From positions 3,348,001-3,412,000 of the forward strand of contig NZ_CP109027.1 of assembly GCF_036226885.1 (NCBI RefSeq): a stretch of 64,000 nt of DNA, in the 5' to 3' direction. The notes under the pieces were generated by a model. The model did no database searches. It was not told the origin of the DNA and saw nothing but the letters and a program-made list of their open reading frames with translations. The stretch is from Streptomyces sp. NBC_00663. Lineage in GTDB: Bacteria > Actinomycetota > Actinomycetes > Streptomycetales > Streptomycetaceae. A program made the position numbers and the translations under genes. Of the stretch, positions 7,333 through 15,434 are shown piece after piece (positions within the stretch are counted from its first letter, which is position 1; each line of letters starts with the position of its first letter).

Positions 7333-8556
7333 ATGGACGCCCTCGACGCGGGAGCGAGCAGCCTCCTGCGACAGCCCAAGGCGGTCTGGGCCACGGCCGG
7401 CGCCTCCGTCGTCGCCTTCATGGGCATCGGGCTGGTCGACCCGATCCTGCCGTCCATCGCCCAGGGCCTCGACGCCACCGCGGGACAGGTCTCCCTGCTC
7501 TTCACCTCGTACTTCCTGATCACCGCGTTCGCGATGCTGGTCACCGGCTGGGTCTCCAGCCGGATCGGCGGCCGCAAGACCCTGCTGCTCGGCCTCGCCT
7601 TCGTGGTCGTCTTCGCCGCTCTCGCCGGTACGTCGGGCTCGGTCGCCGAACTCGTCGGCTTCCGCGCGGGCTGGGGTCTCGGCAACGCCCTGTTCGTCTC
7701 GACGGCCCTCGCGGTCATCGTCGGCGCGGCGGCGGGCGGCAGCTCCGCGGCGATCCTGCTGTACGAGTCCGCGCTCGGCCTCGGCATGGCGTGCGGCCCG
7801 CTGCTGGGCGCGCTGCTCGGCGACGCCAGCTGGCGCTACCCGTTCTTCGGCACGGCCTTCCTGATGGCGGTCGGCTTCCTGTGCATCACGGTGTTCCTGA
7901 AGGAGCAGCCGAGGCCGGCCACGAAGACCTCGCTGCTCGACCCGCTGAAGGCGCTCGGCCACGGGGGCCTCGCCTCCGCCGCAGCCTCGGCGTTCTTCTA
8001 CAACTACACGTTCTTCACCGTGCTGGCCTTCACCCCGTTCGTGCTGGACATGACCCCGTACAAGTCGGGTGCCGTGTTCTTCGCCTGGGGTGTGCTGCTC
8101 GCCGTGTTCTCGGTGATCGTGGCGCCGCGGTTGCAGGCGCGGTTCGGTTCGCTGAAGGTGCTCGGCGGCTCGCTGGTGCTGCTGGCGGCCGACGTGCTCG
8201 TGCTCGGATACGGCAGCCACACCACAGCGATCGTCTGCACGATCCTGTCCGGCGCCTTCATCGGCGTGAACAACACCGTCTACACCGAGCTGGCCCTCGG
8301 CGTCTCCGACGCCCCGCGCCCGGTCGCCAGTGCCGGCTACAACTTCGTGCGGTGGTTCGCGGCCGCGGCGGCGCCCTACTTCGCGCCGAAGATCGAGGAG
8401 TGGACCGACGTCCACGTCCCGTTCGCGGTGGCGGCCGTCACCGCGCTCGCGGGTGCGGCCGTGGTCGTCGTACGGCGGAACGCGCTCACTCGGGAGGCGG
8501 CGGAGCTGGAGTCGAGGCACGCCACCGAGGACGGTGTGGCCGTCTTCGCCAACTGA
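7333..8556 (+). CDS. MFS drug/metabolite efflux transporter
   Basis: A 407-residue proton-driven exporter with about 12 membrane helices. The G-W-V-S-S-R-I-G-G-R-K motif between helices 2 and 3 (about residues 70-80) is MFS motif A, typical of drug:H+ antiporters. The ATG at 7333 has a GGGAG ribosome site 6 bases upstream and is preferred to an in-frame GTG at 7282, which would lie in the promoter. The operator-like inverted repeat 60 bp upstream suggests local repression. Substrate unknown. No regulator gene is adjacent. Confidence 0.85.
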   Translation: MDALDAGASSLLRQPKAVWATAGASVVAFMGIGLVDPILPSIAQGLDATAGQVSLLFTSYFLITAFAMLVTGWVSSRIGGRKTLLLGLAFVVVFAALAGTSGSVAELVGFRAGWGLGNALFVSTALAVIVGAAAGGSSAAILLYESALGLGMACGPLLGALLGDASWRYPFFGTAFLMAVGFLCITVFLKEQPRPATKTSLLDPLKALGHGGLASAAASAFFYNYTFFTVLAFTPFVLDMTPYKSGAVFFAWGVLLAVFSVIVAPRLQARFGSLKVLGGSLVLLAADVLVLGYGSHTTAIVCTILSGAFIGVNNTVYTELALGVSDAPRPVASAGYNFVRWFAAAAAPYFAPKIEEWTDVHVPFAVAAVTALAGAAVVVVRRNALTREAAELESRHATEDGVAVFAN

Positions 8557-8597
8557 CGGGTTCCGGCCACCACTTGGTGACCTTGCTCACGCGATGA

Positions 8598-9182
8598 TCA
8601 CTCCAGCGGGACGGACTTCCGGGACGGGTCCCTGAGGTCCGTCCCGTTCGTCAGCCAGCGCTCCTGAAGGGCCTGGGCGCCGTGCACCCGCTTCCAGGCG
8701 GCCTCGTTCGCGGTCATGGGGAGCAGGGGGAGGAACTGCACCGGGTCCATGGGCTCGTCGAGCTCCAGGTTCTCGACCAGGCCGCCCGGTTCGGCGACCA
8801 GGACCGAGGTGAAGGGGGCGCCGGGCCACAGCGGCTCACCCACGTCGAGGGATGCGCCGGGGGCCACAATCACGCCCTCGACCTGCGGGGACGCACCGAG
8901 GACGGCGAGCGGGCGGAGCGCCTTGTCGGTGTCGGCGAGGCCCGCGCGGACCGAGAGGACGAGTTCGGCGCGGGGGCCCTTGACCGGGTCGGCGAGCATC
9001 ACCGTGGGGTCGCCCATCGGCGCCGCCGACATGCCGAGGGTGGCGTAGCGGACGATGTCGCCGTCGTGGAAGCGGAGCACCTCGATGCGGTCCGTGCCCA
9101 GGAAGGTGACCGCCGCGCGGGCGTCCGGCTCGCCCAGCGCGGAACGCAACCGGGCCTCGACCAGAGGAAGAACATCAGCCAT
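8598..9182 (-). CDS. Suppressor-of-fused (SUFU) domain protein
   Basis: 194 residues resembling the bacterial SUFU-domain family: a central V-L-S-V-R segment and a C-terminal L-P-L-L-P-M-T-A-N-E-A-A-W-K region typical of the fold. Bacterial members are linked to toxin immunity or protein interaction; no enzymatic residues are expected. The start M-A-D-V-L at 9182 is preferred over an in-frame codon at 9305, which would add Cys-rich non-homologous sequence over the promoter. Immunity is only a family-based possibility, and no toxin gene is adjacent. Confidence 0.7.
   Translation of the reverse strand: MADVLPLVEARLRSALGEPDARAAVTFLGTDRIEVLRFHDGDIVRYATLGMSAAPMGDPTVMLADPVKGPRAELVLSVRAGLADTDKALRPLAVLGASPQVEGVIVAPGASLDVGEPLWPGAPFTSVLVAEPGGLVENLELDEPMDPVQFLPLLPMTANEAAWKRVHGAQALQERWLTNGTDLRDPSRKSVPLE
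8608..8645. terminator. Possible hairpin at the MFS/SUFU convergent end
   Basis: A 9-bp perfect stem (8608-8616 with 8637-8645) around a 20-base loop lies about 50 bases after the MFS stop. It overlaps the last codons of the SUFU gene. Confidence 0.45.
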
Positions 9183-9303
9183 GTCGCGAGCATAGAACTC
9201 GTCAGTACCGGGCAAAGCAGCGCCTTGACACTTCAGCCGGCTGATAGTCTTGCCCGGTCGTTCGGGGCAGCACGCAGAAGCGTCGCGATCGAGTCCCGAC
9301 ACC

Positions 9304-9432
9304 ATGGAAATCCCCTGCGGGGGAACTCCCCTACGGGGGATGGACGTCCCTTACGAGGGACCGGCCGGAGGAGGTGGGGCTGTCATGGATCGAAGTCACC
9401 CGGGCAGTACCACTCGTTCTTCCGCCCGCTGA
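9304..9432 (+). CDS. Possible 42-codon leader peptide before corA
   Basis: ATG at 9304 opens a 42-codon frame starting M-E-I-P-C-G-G-T and ending T-R-S-S-A-R. It runs through the three tetraloop hairpins in the corA leader. There is no strong ribosome site and codon use cannot be separated from hairpin constraint, so it may be chance. A translated leader controlling a Mg2+ transporter has precedent in enterobacterial mgtL/corL. Confidence 0.25.
   Translation: MEIPCGGTPLRGMDVPYEGPAGGGGAVMDRSHPGSTTRSSAR
9311..9361 (+). promoter_or_regulatory. Three consecutive UNCG-tetraloop hairpins in the corA leader
   Basis: Hairpin 1 at 9311-9324 is TCCCC(TGCG)GGGGA. Hairpin 2 at 9327-9340 is TCCCC(TACG)GGGGA. 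Hairpin 3 at 9346-9361 is GTCCCT(TACG)AGGGAC. All have 5-6 bp stems and a UNCG loop, the most stable RNA tetraloop class. The gap between SUFU and corA (9183-9687, 505 bp) holds little else apart from the palindrome and hairpin listed separately. Role as an RNA regulatory element is inferred. Confidence 0.6.
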
Positions 9433-9514
9433 TGTAGCTGATCCGGATTCCGGCTGACCGCCGCCTCTCTTCACGCTCGCGTCTTCATCGGAAGAGCACT
9501 TCGTCTCGTTTTGC

Positions 9515-9549
9515 CTGATCTGTCTGATTCGAATCAGCATCTGTATCAG
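9515..9549. promoter_or_regulatory. Perfect 14-bp palindrome with flanking half-sites
   Basis: CTGATTCGAATCAG at 9524-9537 is a perfect palindrome. Further half-sites CTGAT at 9515-9519 and ATCAG at 9545-9549 flank it. It is an operator-like arrangement about 150 bp upstream of corA. Confidence 0.45.
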
Positions 9550-9562
9550 CAGCGAACCCCGC

Positions 9563-9580
9563 CACCGCAATGGTGCGGTG
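9563..9580 (+). other. Small hairpin in the corA leader
   Basis: CACCGCA (9563-9569) pairs perfectly with TGCGGTG (9574-9580) around a 4-base loop, upstream of the corA start. Its role is unknown. Confidence 0.4.
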
Positions 9581-9687
9581 CTCCCCGCTTTGTGGACGTG
9601 CCAAACATCCGCAGTCAGGACGTCCTCATTCCGGGCAGTTCCACCCGTTGAAGCGGCTTTTCGTTGCCTGTCGCGAAGGAGCCTGCC

Positions 9688-10815
9688 ATGTCGATGATCC
9701 GCGACCTGCGCGCCGTCGTCCGCCCGTCCCGCCCCTCGCTCCGCAAGGGCGTGCGCATGGACAGCGGGGCGTACGACACCACCCGCGACCCCGGCACCCC
9801 TTCGGCCGTCGTCGACTGCGCCGTCTACCGCGACGGCGCCCGCGTGGAGACGCCGACGCCGCTCACGCCGCACGAGGCGATGCGTCAGGTGCGCCGCGAC
9901 GGCGGCTTCGTCTGGATCGGTCTGCACGAGCCGACCGAGGCCGAATTCGCCGGTATCGCCAGCGAGTTCGGGCTGCACCCGCTGGCCGTCGAGGACGCCG
10001 TACAGGCCCATCAGCGGCCCAAGCTGGAGCGCTACGACGACTCCCTGTTCACCGTCTTCAAGACCATCCACTACGTCGAGCACGACCGCCTCACCGCCAA
10101 CAGCGAGGTCGTCGAGACCGGCGAGGTCATGTGCTTCACCGGACGGGACTTCTTCATCACCGTCCGGCACGGCGGCCAGGGTTCGCTCCGGGCACTGCGC
10201 CACCGCCTCCAGGACGACCCCGAGCTGCTCGCCAAGGGCCCCTCGGCGGTGCTGCACGCGATCGCCGACCACGTCGTCGACGGCTACATCGCGGTCGCCG
10301 ACGCGGTGCAGGACGACATCGACGAGGTGGAGACGGAGGTGTTCTCGCCGGGGCGCAAGGGCTCCCCGCGCGGTTCGGACGCCGGCCGGATCTACCAGCT
10401 CAAGCGTGAGGTGCTGGAGTTCAAGCGCGCGGTGTCGCCGCTGCTGCGGCCCATGCAGCTGCTGAGCGAGCGGCCGATGCGGCTGATCGACCCCGACATC
10501 CAGAAGTACTTCCGGGACGTCGCCGACCACCTCGCGCGCGTGCAGGAGCAGGTCATCGGCTTCGACGAGCTGCTCAACTCGATCCTCCAGGCCAACCTCG
10601 CGCAGGCGTCCGTCGCACAGAACGAGGACATGCGGAAGATCACCTCGTGGGCCGCGATCATCGCCGTACCGACGATGGTGTGTGGCGTGTACGGGATGAA
10701 CTTCGACTACATGCCCGAGACGCACTGGAAGTACGGCTACCCCGTGATCATGATGATCACGGGTGTCATCTGCCTCGGCATCCACCGCACCCTGAAGCGC
10801 AACGGCTGGCTGTGA
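9688..10815 (+). CDS. corA: CorA magnesium/cobalt transporter
   Basis: 375 residues. The large cytoplasmic N-terminal domain is followed by two C-terminal helices. The signature Y-G-M-N is at 335-338 at the end of the first helix, as in CorA Mg2+ channels. ATG 9688 has a GAAGGA ribosome site at 9675-9680 and is preferred to TTG 9664. A 505-bp leader with three UNCG hairpins and a palindrome precedes it, suggesting regulated expression. The next gene follows after 33 bp. Its position near mrp and the sigma factor matches Rv1239c in M. tuberculosis. Confidence 0.95.
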   Translation: MSMIRDLRAVVRPSRPSLRKGVRMDSGAYDTTRDPGTPSAVVDCAVYRDGARVETPTPLTPHEAMRQVRRDGGFVWIGLHEPTEAEFAGIASEFGLHPLAVEDAVQAHQRPKLERYDDSLFTVFKTIHYVEHDRLTANSEVVETGEVMCFTGRDFFITVRHGGQGSLRALRHRLQDDPELLAKGPSAVLHAIADHVVDGYIAVADAVQDDIDEVETEVFSPGRKGSPRGSDAGRIYQLKREVLEFKRAVSPLLRPMQLLSERPMRLIDPDIQKYFRDVADHLARVQEQVIGFDELLNSILQANLAQASVAQNEDMRKITSWAAIIAVPTMVCGVYGMNFDYMPETHWKYGYPVIMMITGVICLGIHRTLKRNGWL

Positions 10816-10848
10816 AAGCCCGATAACAGGCCTCGATAGGCTGCCCCC

Positions 10849-11361
10849 ATGACAAGCGAGCTGCTCGACCAGGCCCTCGTCGAGGAGGCCACGAAGAAGT
10901 CCGGTCTCATCTGGGTCAGGGGTCCCGAGGGTCCCGCCCGGGCGCTGTGGCACGTGTGGCACGAGGGTGCCGCGTGTCTGGTCGGGGACGGGCCGGGGGA
11001 GCAGCCGCTGCCGGGGCTGACGGACGGCGGCTCGGCCGAGGTCACGGTCCGCAGCAAGGACAAGGGCGGGCGGCTGGTCTCCTGGACGGCGAGGGTCGTG
11101 GAGCTGCCGTCGGGTTCGCAAGTCTGGGAGGCGGCCGTCGCCGAGCTCAAGGGCAAGCGCCTCAACGCGCCCGACGGCGAGGCGATGCCGGAGCGCTGGG
11201 GGCGTGAGTGCCGGGTGCTGCGGCTGGAGCCGACGGGGGCGACGGCGCCGCTGCCCGAGGGCGACCTGGCCGAGGCGCCGGTGCCGACGTCCGCGACGAC
11301 CCGACAGCCGATCCCGGCGGGGCTTCCGAAGCTGCTGCTGAAGCGACGCCGCCGGAAGTAG
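10849..11361 (+). CDS. Hypothetical protein with basic tail, possible split-barrel fold
   Basis: 170 residues, no signal or membrane segment. Residues 1-110 could form a beta barrel like FMN-binding split-barrel proteins (I-W-V-R-G-P-E near 21, alternating beta strands), but no flavin motif can be confirmed. The C-terminus is Pro-rich and ends in a K-R-R-R-R-K cluster that could bind nucleic acid or lipid. It is 33 bp downstream of corA and probably co-transcribed. It ends one base before the convergent lipoprotein gene, leaving no room for a separate terminator. Function unknown. Confidence 0.6.
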   Translation: MTSELLDQALVEEATKKSGLIWVRGPEGPARALWHVWHEGAACLVGDGPGEQPLPGLTDGGSAEVTVRSKDKGGRLVSWTARVVELPSGSQVWEAAVAELKGKRLNAPDGEAMPERWGRECRVLRLEPTGATAPLPEGDLAEAPVPTSATTRQPIPAGLPKLLLKRRRRK

Positions 11362-11362
11362 G

Positions 11363-12121
11363 TCAGGACGTCGGCAGCTGCTTGCCGTAGTCCACGGTCT
11401 CGCCCTTGGCCGGGGCCGTCAGCTCGAAGGACTTGCCCCAGCCGGAGAAGGTCAGCGTGCCCGCGCCGCCCGCACGTTCCAGGCGGAGCGGGTACGGCGT
11501 GCCCTCCAGGGAGACGTCCAGGGTGCCGCCGGAGCCGTCGTCGCCGGTGATGCGGATGGTGGGGGTGCCGGACTGCTCGTGGTGGCCGTCGGTGGCGAGG
11601 TCGCCGTGCAGGGTGAGCAGCCCGGCGAGCAGGACGTCCTTGTCGGTGAAGCCGCTGAACTTCTTGTACGAGGGGTCGCCCTGAGGCACCTTCACGAACT
11701 TGCCGTCGAGCTTGTCGGCGGCGGCCGTGTCCGTGCCCTTGTCGTCGGCCTTGCCGTCCTCGTGGGTCCAGAACTCCGCGTCGGCCTTGAGGAACAGCTT
11801 CTCCCCGACCCGCAGCAGTCGGAACGTGGCGCCCTCGGCGGTGACCGAACCGGTGCCGCCGTCGGCTTTGAGACGCATGTCGAGTTTGTAAGTGCGCCCA
11901 CTGGTCACCACGGTTCCGGAGAGACGCACCGCGTCCGCGGCATCCGCGGCCGCCCGGGTCTTCGTCTGGATCTGGTCGGCCGGCAGCTTGCCGACGCCGT
12001 TGGTGCCCGCGTCGGGGTCGTCACTACTGCACCCCGTCAGGCCCGTTCCCGTCACGACCAGGGCGCACATCGCGCCCATCAGTCCCATCCGGCGGGTACG
12101 GCCCTGGGGAATCGCAGTCAC
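11363..12121 (-). CDS. LppX/LprAFG-family lipoprotein
   Basis: 252 residues. A lipoprotein signal with lipobox L-T-G-C (Cys31) anchors it outside the membrane. The mature part matches the LppX/LprG-like fold (V-R-L-S-G-T-V-V-T-S-G then L-R-V-G-E-K-L-F-L-K), a hydrophobic-cavity domain that carries lipids in mycobacteria. GTG at 12121 has a GGAAAGG ribosome site; a much longer in-frame extension upstream is not coding. M. tuberculosis has a lipoprotein (lpqX) in the same neighbourhood, though orthology is not certain. Lipid carriage is inferred. Confidence 0.8.
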   Translation of the reverse strand: MTAIPQGRTRRMGLMGAMCALVVTGTGLTGCSSDDPDAGTNGVGKLPADQIQTKTRAAADAADAVRLSGTVVTSGRTYKLDMRLKADGGTGSVTAEGATFRLLRVGEKLFLKADAEFWTHEDGKADDKGTDTAAADKLDGKFVKVPQGDPSYKKFSGFTDKDVLLAGLLTLHGDLATDGHHEQSGTPTIRITGDDGSGGTLDVSLEGTPYPLRLERAGGAGTLTFSGWGKSFELTAPAKGETVDYGKQLPTS

Positions 12122-12295
12122 AGGTGGGGCGCCTTTCCGACGAGGGTCCATCAAGCGGCGTACCGCAGAGTACCGGGGCTGCGCGGGCCGAGCGGAGCCA
12201 GACCGTCCGGACCGCCCACCAGGGCGTCCGCGAACGGGACGGGCTAGCCTGAAGCCCACCTGGACCGGCAATTCGCACGAAAAGGAGGTGCGGCC
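12122..12295. promoter_or_regulatory. Divergent intergenic region, lipoprotein / MgtE-like gene
   Basis: 174 bp between two divergent starts. It must hold both promoters, but no clear -35/-10 pair is visible. The AAGGAGG ribosome site for the plus-strand gene is at its right end. Confidence 0.4.
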
Positions 12296-13591
12296 ATGGC
12301 AGGGGGCGCCCCCAGGATCTTCGTCTCGCACCTCGCCGGCGTCGCCGTGTTCGACCCGAACGGCGACCAGGTCGGCCGGGTGCGCGACCTGGTCGTCGTG
12401 CTGCGCGTGGGCCGCAAGCCGCCGCGCGTGCTCGGGCTGGTCGTCGAACTGTCCACGCGGCGCCGCATCTTCCTGCCCATGACCCGGGTGACCAGCATCG
12501 AGTCCGGCCAGGTCATCACCACCGGTGTGCTCAACGTCCGCCGCTTCGAGCAACGGCCCACCGAGCGCCTGGTCTTCGGCGAACTGCTCGACCGACGCGT
12601 CACCCTCGTCGAGCCCGGCGAGGAGGTGACCGTCCTGGACGTGTCCGTGCAGCAGCTGCCGGCCCGCCGGGACTGGGAGATCGACAAGGTCTTCGTCCGC
12701 AAGGGCGGCAAGGGCGGCGCGTTCCGGCGCAAGGGCGAGTCCCTGACCGTGGAGTGGTCGGCGGTCACCGGCTTCTCCCTGGAGGAGCACGGACAGGGCG
12801 CCGAGAGCCTGTTGGCCACCTTCGAGCAGCTGCGCCCCGCCGACCTCGCCAACGTCCTGCACCACCTCTCCCCCAAGCGGCGCGCCGAGGTCGCCGCCGC
12901 CCTCGACGACGAGCGCCTGGCCGACGTACTCGAAGAACTGCCGGAGGACGACCAGATCGAGATCCTCGGCAAGCTGAAGGAGGAGCGGGCGGCCGACGTC
13001 CTGGAGGCCATGGACCCCGACGACGCGGCCGACCTGCTCAGTGAGCTGCCCGAGGAGGACCAGGAGCGGCTGCTGAGCCTGATGCAGCCGTCCGACGCGG
13101 CCGACATGCGGCGCCTGATGTCGTACGAGGAGCACACGGCGGGCGGTCTGATGACGACCGAGCCCATCGTGCTGCGGCCCGACGCGACCGTCGCCGACGC
13201 CCTCGCGCGCGTGCGCAACGCCGACCTCTCCCCCGCGCTCGCCGCCCAGGTCTATGTCTGCCGTCCACCCGACGAGACGCCGACCGGCAAGTACCTGGGC
13301 ACGGTCCACTTCCAGCGGCTGCTGCGGGACCCGCCGTACACGCTGGTCAGCGCGATCATCGACGACGACCTCCAGCCGCTGGACCCGGACGCGGCGCTGC
13401 CGGTCGTCGCCGGGTTCTTCGCGACGTACGACATGGTCTCGGCGCCCGTGGTCGACGAGGCCGGGTCGCTGCTGGGCGCGGTCACCGTGGACGACGTGCT
13501 GGACCACATGCTGCCGGAGGACTGGCGGGAGACGGAGTTCCATCTGGACGAGGAGCTCGGCGAGGGCGAGGTGGCTCCTCATGGTTCCTGA
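12296..13591 (+). CDS. Soluble PRC-barrel / MgtE-N / CBS-pair protein
   Basis: 431 residues. N-terminal PRC-barrel-like beta domain (about 8-130), a MgtE N-terminal superhelix (about 175-285: repeats of L-P-E-D-D-Q and A-D-L-L-S-E-L), then a CBS pair (about 285-410). In MgtE these regions sense Mg2+ and gate the channel, but here there is no membrane domain at all. It overlaps the next gene, a DUF1003 membrane protein, by 11 bp. An ion-sensing partner for that protein or for CorA is inferred. The counterpart in M. tuberculosis is Rv1232c. Confidence 0.85.
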   Translation: MAGGAPRIFVSHLAGVAVFDPNGDQVGRVRDLVVVLRVGRKPPRVLGLVVELSTRRRIFLPMTRVTSIESGQVITTGVLNVRRFEQRPTERLVFGELLDRRVTLVEPGEEVTVLDVSVQQLPARRDWEIDKVFVRKGGKGGAFRRKGESLTVEWSAVTGFSLEEHGQGAESLLATFEQLRPADLANVLHHLSPKRRAEVAAALDDERLADVLEELPEDDQIEILGKLKEERAADVLEAMDPDDAADLLSELPEEDQERLLSLMQPSDAADMRRLMSYEEHTAGGLMTTEPIVLRPDATVADALARVRNADLSPALAAQVYVCRPPDETPTGKYLGTVHFQRLLRDPPYTLVSAIIDDDLQPLDPDAALPVVAGFFATYDMVSAPVVDEAGSLLGAVTVDDVLDHMLPEDWRETEFHLDEELGEGEVAPHGS

Positions 13592-14192
13592 GCGCGAGAC
13601 GACCACCCGCGAACGCGTCCCGAGCGGCGCCACCGCCACCACCCGCCCGCGCACCCGCCTGGACCAGCCCCGCCCGCCGCGGCGCCGGCTGCTGCCCGAG
13701 TGGGACCCGGAGGCCTTCGGACGGCTCTCGGAGCGCATCGCGCGGTTCCTCGGCACGGGACGCTTCATCGTCTGGATGACGGTCGTCATCATCGCGTGGG
13801 TGCTGTGGAACGTCTTCGCCCCGGGCGATCTGCGCTTCGACAACTACCCCTTCATCTTCCTGACCCTGATGCTGTCCCTCCAGGCCTCCTACGCGGCTCC
13901 TCTCATCCTGCTCGCGCAGAACCGGCAGGACGACCGCGACCGGGTCAACCTCGAACAGGACCGCAAGCAGAACGAGCGGTCGATCGCCGACACCGAGTAC
14001 CTGACCCGCGAGATCGCCTCCCTGCGCATCGGCCTCGGTGAGGTCGCCACCCGGGACTGGATCCGCTCCGAGTTGCAGGACCTGGTGAAGGAGCTGGAGG
14101 AGCGCGAGAACGGCCATCGCAGCGGCCACGGGAACGAGCACGGCGTATTCCCGGCAGACCGGTCGACCGGACGTGACGTAGAAGACCGCTGA
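13581..14192 (+). CDS. DUF1003 membrane protein
   Basis: 203 residues. A basic Pro/Arg-rich N-terminus precedes the DUF1003 core with two membrane helices (about 65-85 and 95-115; F-I-V-W-M-T-V-V and F-I-F-L-T-L-M-L-S-L-Q-A), then a hydrophilic coiled helix rich in Glu/Arg. ATG 13581 lies within the last codons of the MgtE-like gene (11-bp overlap), so translation is probably coupled. Family function is not established; the context suggests ion homeostasis. Corresponds to Rv1231c by position and family. Confidence 0.85.
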   Translation: MVPERETTTRERVPSGATATTRPRTRLDQPRPPRRRLLPEWDPEAFGRLSERIARFLGTGRFIVWMTVVIIAWVLWNVFAPGDLRFDNYPFIFLTLMLSLQASYAAPLILLAQNRQDDRDRVNLEQDRKQNERSIADTEYLTREIASLRIGLGEVATRDWIRSELQDLVKELEERENGHRSGHGNEHGVFPADRSTGRDVEDR

Positions 14193-14235
14193 CGGGCATG
14201 CCGGGCGCAGGCTACCGAGCCGTACCATCGTCCTT

Positions 14236-15369
14236 ATGGCTAGCGAAGACGCGGTGCGCGAGGCACTGGCGACGGTGAACGACCCCGAGATCAACCGACC
14301 CATCACCGAACTGGGGATGGTCAAGTCGGTGGACATCGGCGCGGACGGAGCGGTCGCGGTCACCGTCTATCTGACGGTCTCCGGCTGCCCGATGCGCGAG
14401 ACGATCACGCAGCGCGTGACGGACGCGGTCTCGGCCGTCGAGGGCGTCACCCGCGTCGACGTCACGCTCGACGTGATGAGCGACGAGCAGCGCAAGGAGC
14501 TGGCGACGGCCCTGCGCGGCGGCCAGACCGAGCGCGAGGTCCCCTTCGCCAAGCCCGGCTCGCTCACCCGCGTCTACGCGGTCGCCTCCGGCAAGGGTGG
14601 CGTCGGCAAGTCCTCGGTGACGGTGAACCTGGCGGCGGCGATGGCGGCCGACGGCCTCAAGGTCGGTGTCGTGGACGCCGACATCTACGGCCACTCCGTG
14701 CCGCGCATGCTGGGCGCCGACGGCAGTCCCACCCAGGTCGAGAACATGATCATGCCGCCGACGGCGCACGGCGTGAAGGTCATCTCCATCGGCATGTTCA
14801 CCCCGGGCAACGCCCCGGTGGTGTGGCGCGGCCCGATGCTGCACCGCGCGCTCCAGCAGTTCCTCGCGGACGTGTACTGGGGCGACCTGGACGTCCTCCT
14901 CCTCGACCTGCCGCCGGGCACCGGTGACATCGCGATCTCGGTGGCCCAGCTGGTCCCGAACGCCGAGATCCTGGTCGTGACGACCCCGCAGCAGGCGGCG
15001 GCCGAGGTGGCCGAGCGCGCCGGCTCCATCGCCGTCCAGACCCACCAGAAGATCGTCGGCGTGGTCGAGAACATGTCGGGCCTGCCGTGCCCGCACTGCG
15101 ACGAGATGGTCGATGTCTTCGGCACGGGCGGCGGCCAGACGGTCGCCGACGGCCTGACCCGCACCACGGGTGCCACGGTCCCGGTCCTCGGCGCCATCCC
15201 GATCGACGTCCGCCTGCGCGAAGGCGGCGACGAGGGCAAGCCGGTCGTGCTGAGCGACCCGGACTCCCCGGCGGGCAAGGCCCTGCGCGACATCGCGGGC
15301 AAGCTCGGCGGCCGCCAGCGCGGCCTCTCGGGCCTGTCCCTGGGGATCACCCCGCGGAACAAGTTCTAG
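14236..15369 (+). CDS. mrp: Mrp/ApbC iron-sulfur cluster carrier ATPase
   Basis: 377 residues. An N-terminal MIP18/DUF59 domain (about 5-80) is fused to a P-loop NTPase with deviant Walker A G-K-G-G-V-G-K-S at 119-126. C285-P-H-C288 is the CXXC pair that bridges an Fe-S cluster across the dimer. It transfers clusters to apoproteins in the cytoplasm. A perfect 24-bp terminator follows. Adjacent to the DUF1003 gene as in M. tuberculosis Rv1229c-Rv1231c. Confidence 0.93.
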   Translation: MASEDAVREALATVNDPEINRPITELGMVKSVDIGADGAVAVTVYLTVSGCPMRETITQRVTDAVSAVEGVTRVDVTLDVMSDEQRKELATALRGGQTEREVPFAKPGSLTRVYAVASGKGGVGKSSVTVNLAAAMAADGLKVGVVDADIYGHSVPRMLGADGSPTQVENMIMPPTAHGVKVISIGMFTPGNAPVVWRGPMLHRALQQFLADVYWGDLDVLLLDLPPGTGDIAISVAQLVPNAEILVVTTPQQAAAEVAERAGSIAVQTHQKIVGVVENMSGLPCPHCDEMVDVFGTGGGQTVADGLTRTTGATVPVLGAIPIDVRLREGGDEGKPVVLSDPDSPAGKALRDIAGKLGGRQRGLSGLSLGITPRNKF

Positions 15370-15376
15370 CTTCGCC

Positions 15377-15425
15377 TACGACGATGGGGGCGCCGTCCGC
15401 TGCGGACGGCGCCCCCATCGTCGTA
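15377..15425. terminator. Perfect long hairpin after mrp
   Basis: Bases 15377-15400 pair with 15402-15425 (24 bp) around the centre at 15401. It serves mrp and the convergent gene ending at 15435. Confidence 0.9.
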
Positions 15426-15434
15426 CCGCAGCGC

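Noticed and set aside
9183..9687. M-box Mg2+ riboswitch or guanidine-II riboswitch in the corA leader
   Set aside because: The conserved M-box core is not seen, and the hairpin loops are UNCG instead of the ACGR loops of guanidine-II.
9331..11121. 596-codon minus-strand frame opposite corA
   Set aside because: Codon bias and CorA motifs belong to the plus strand; the minus frame has no recognisable domain.
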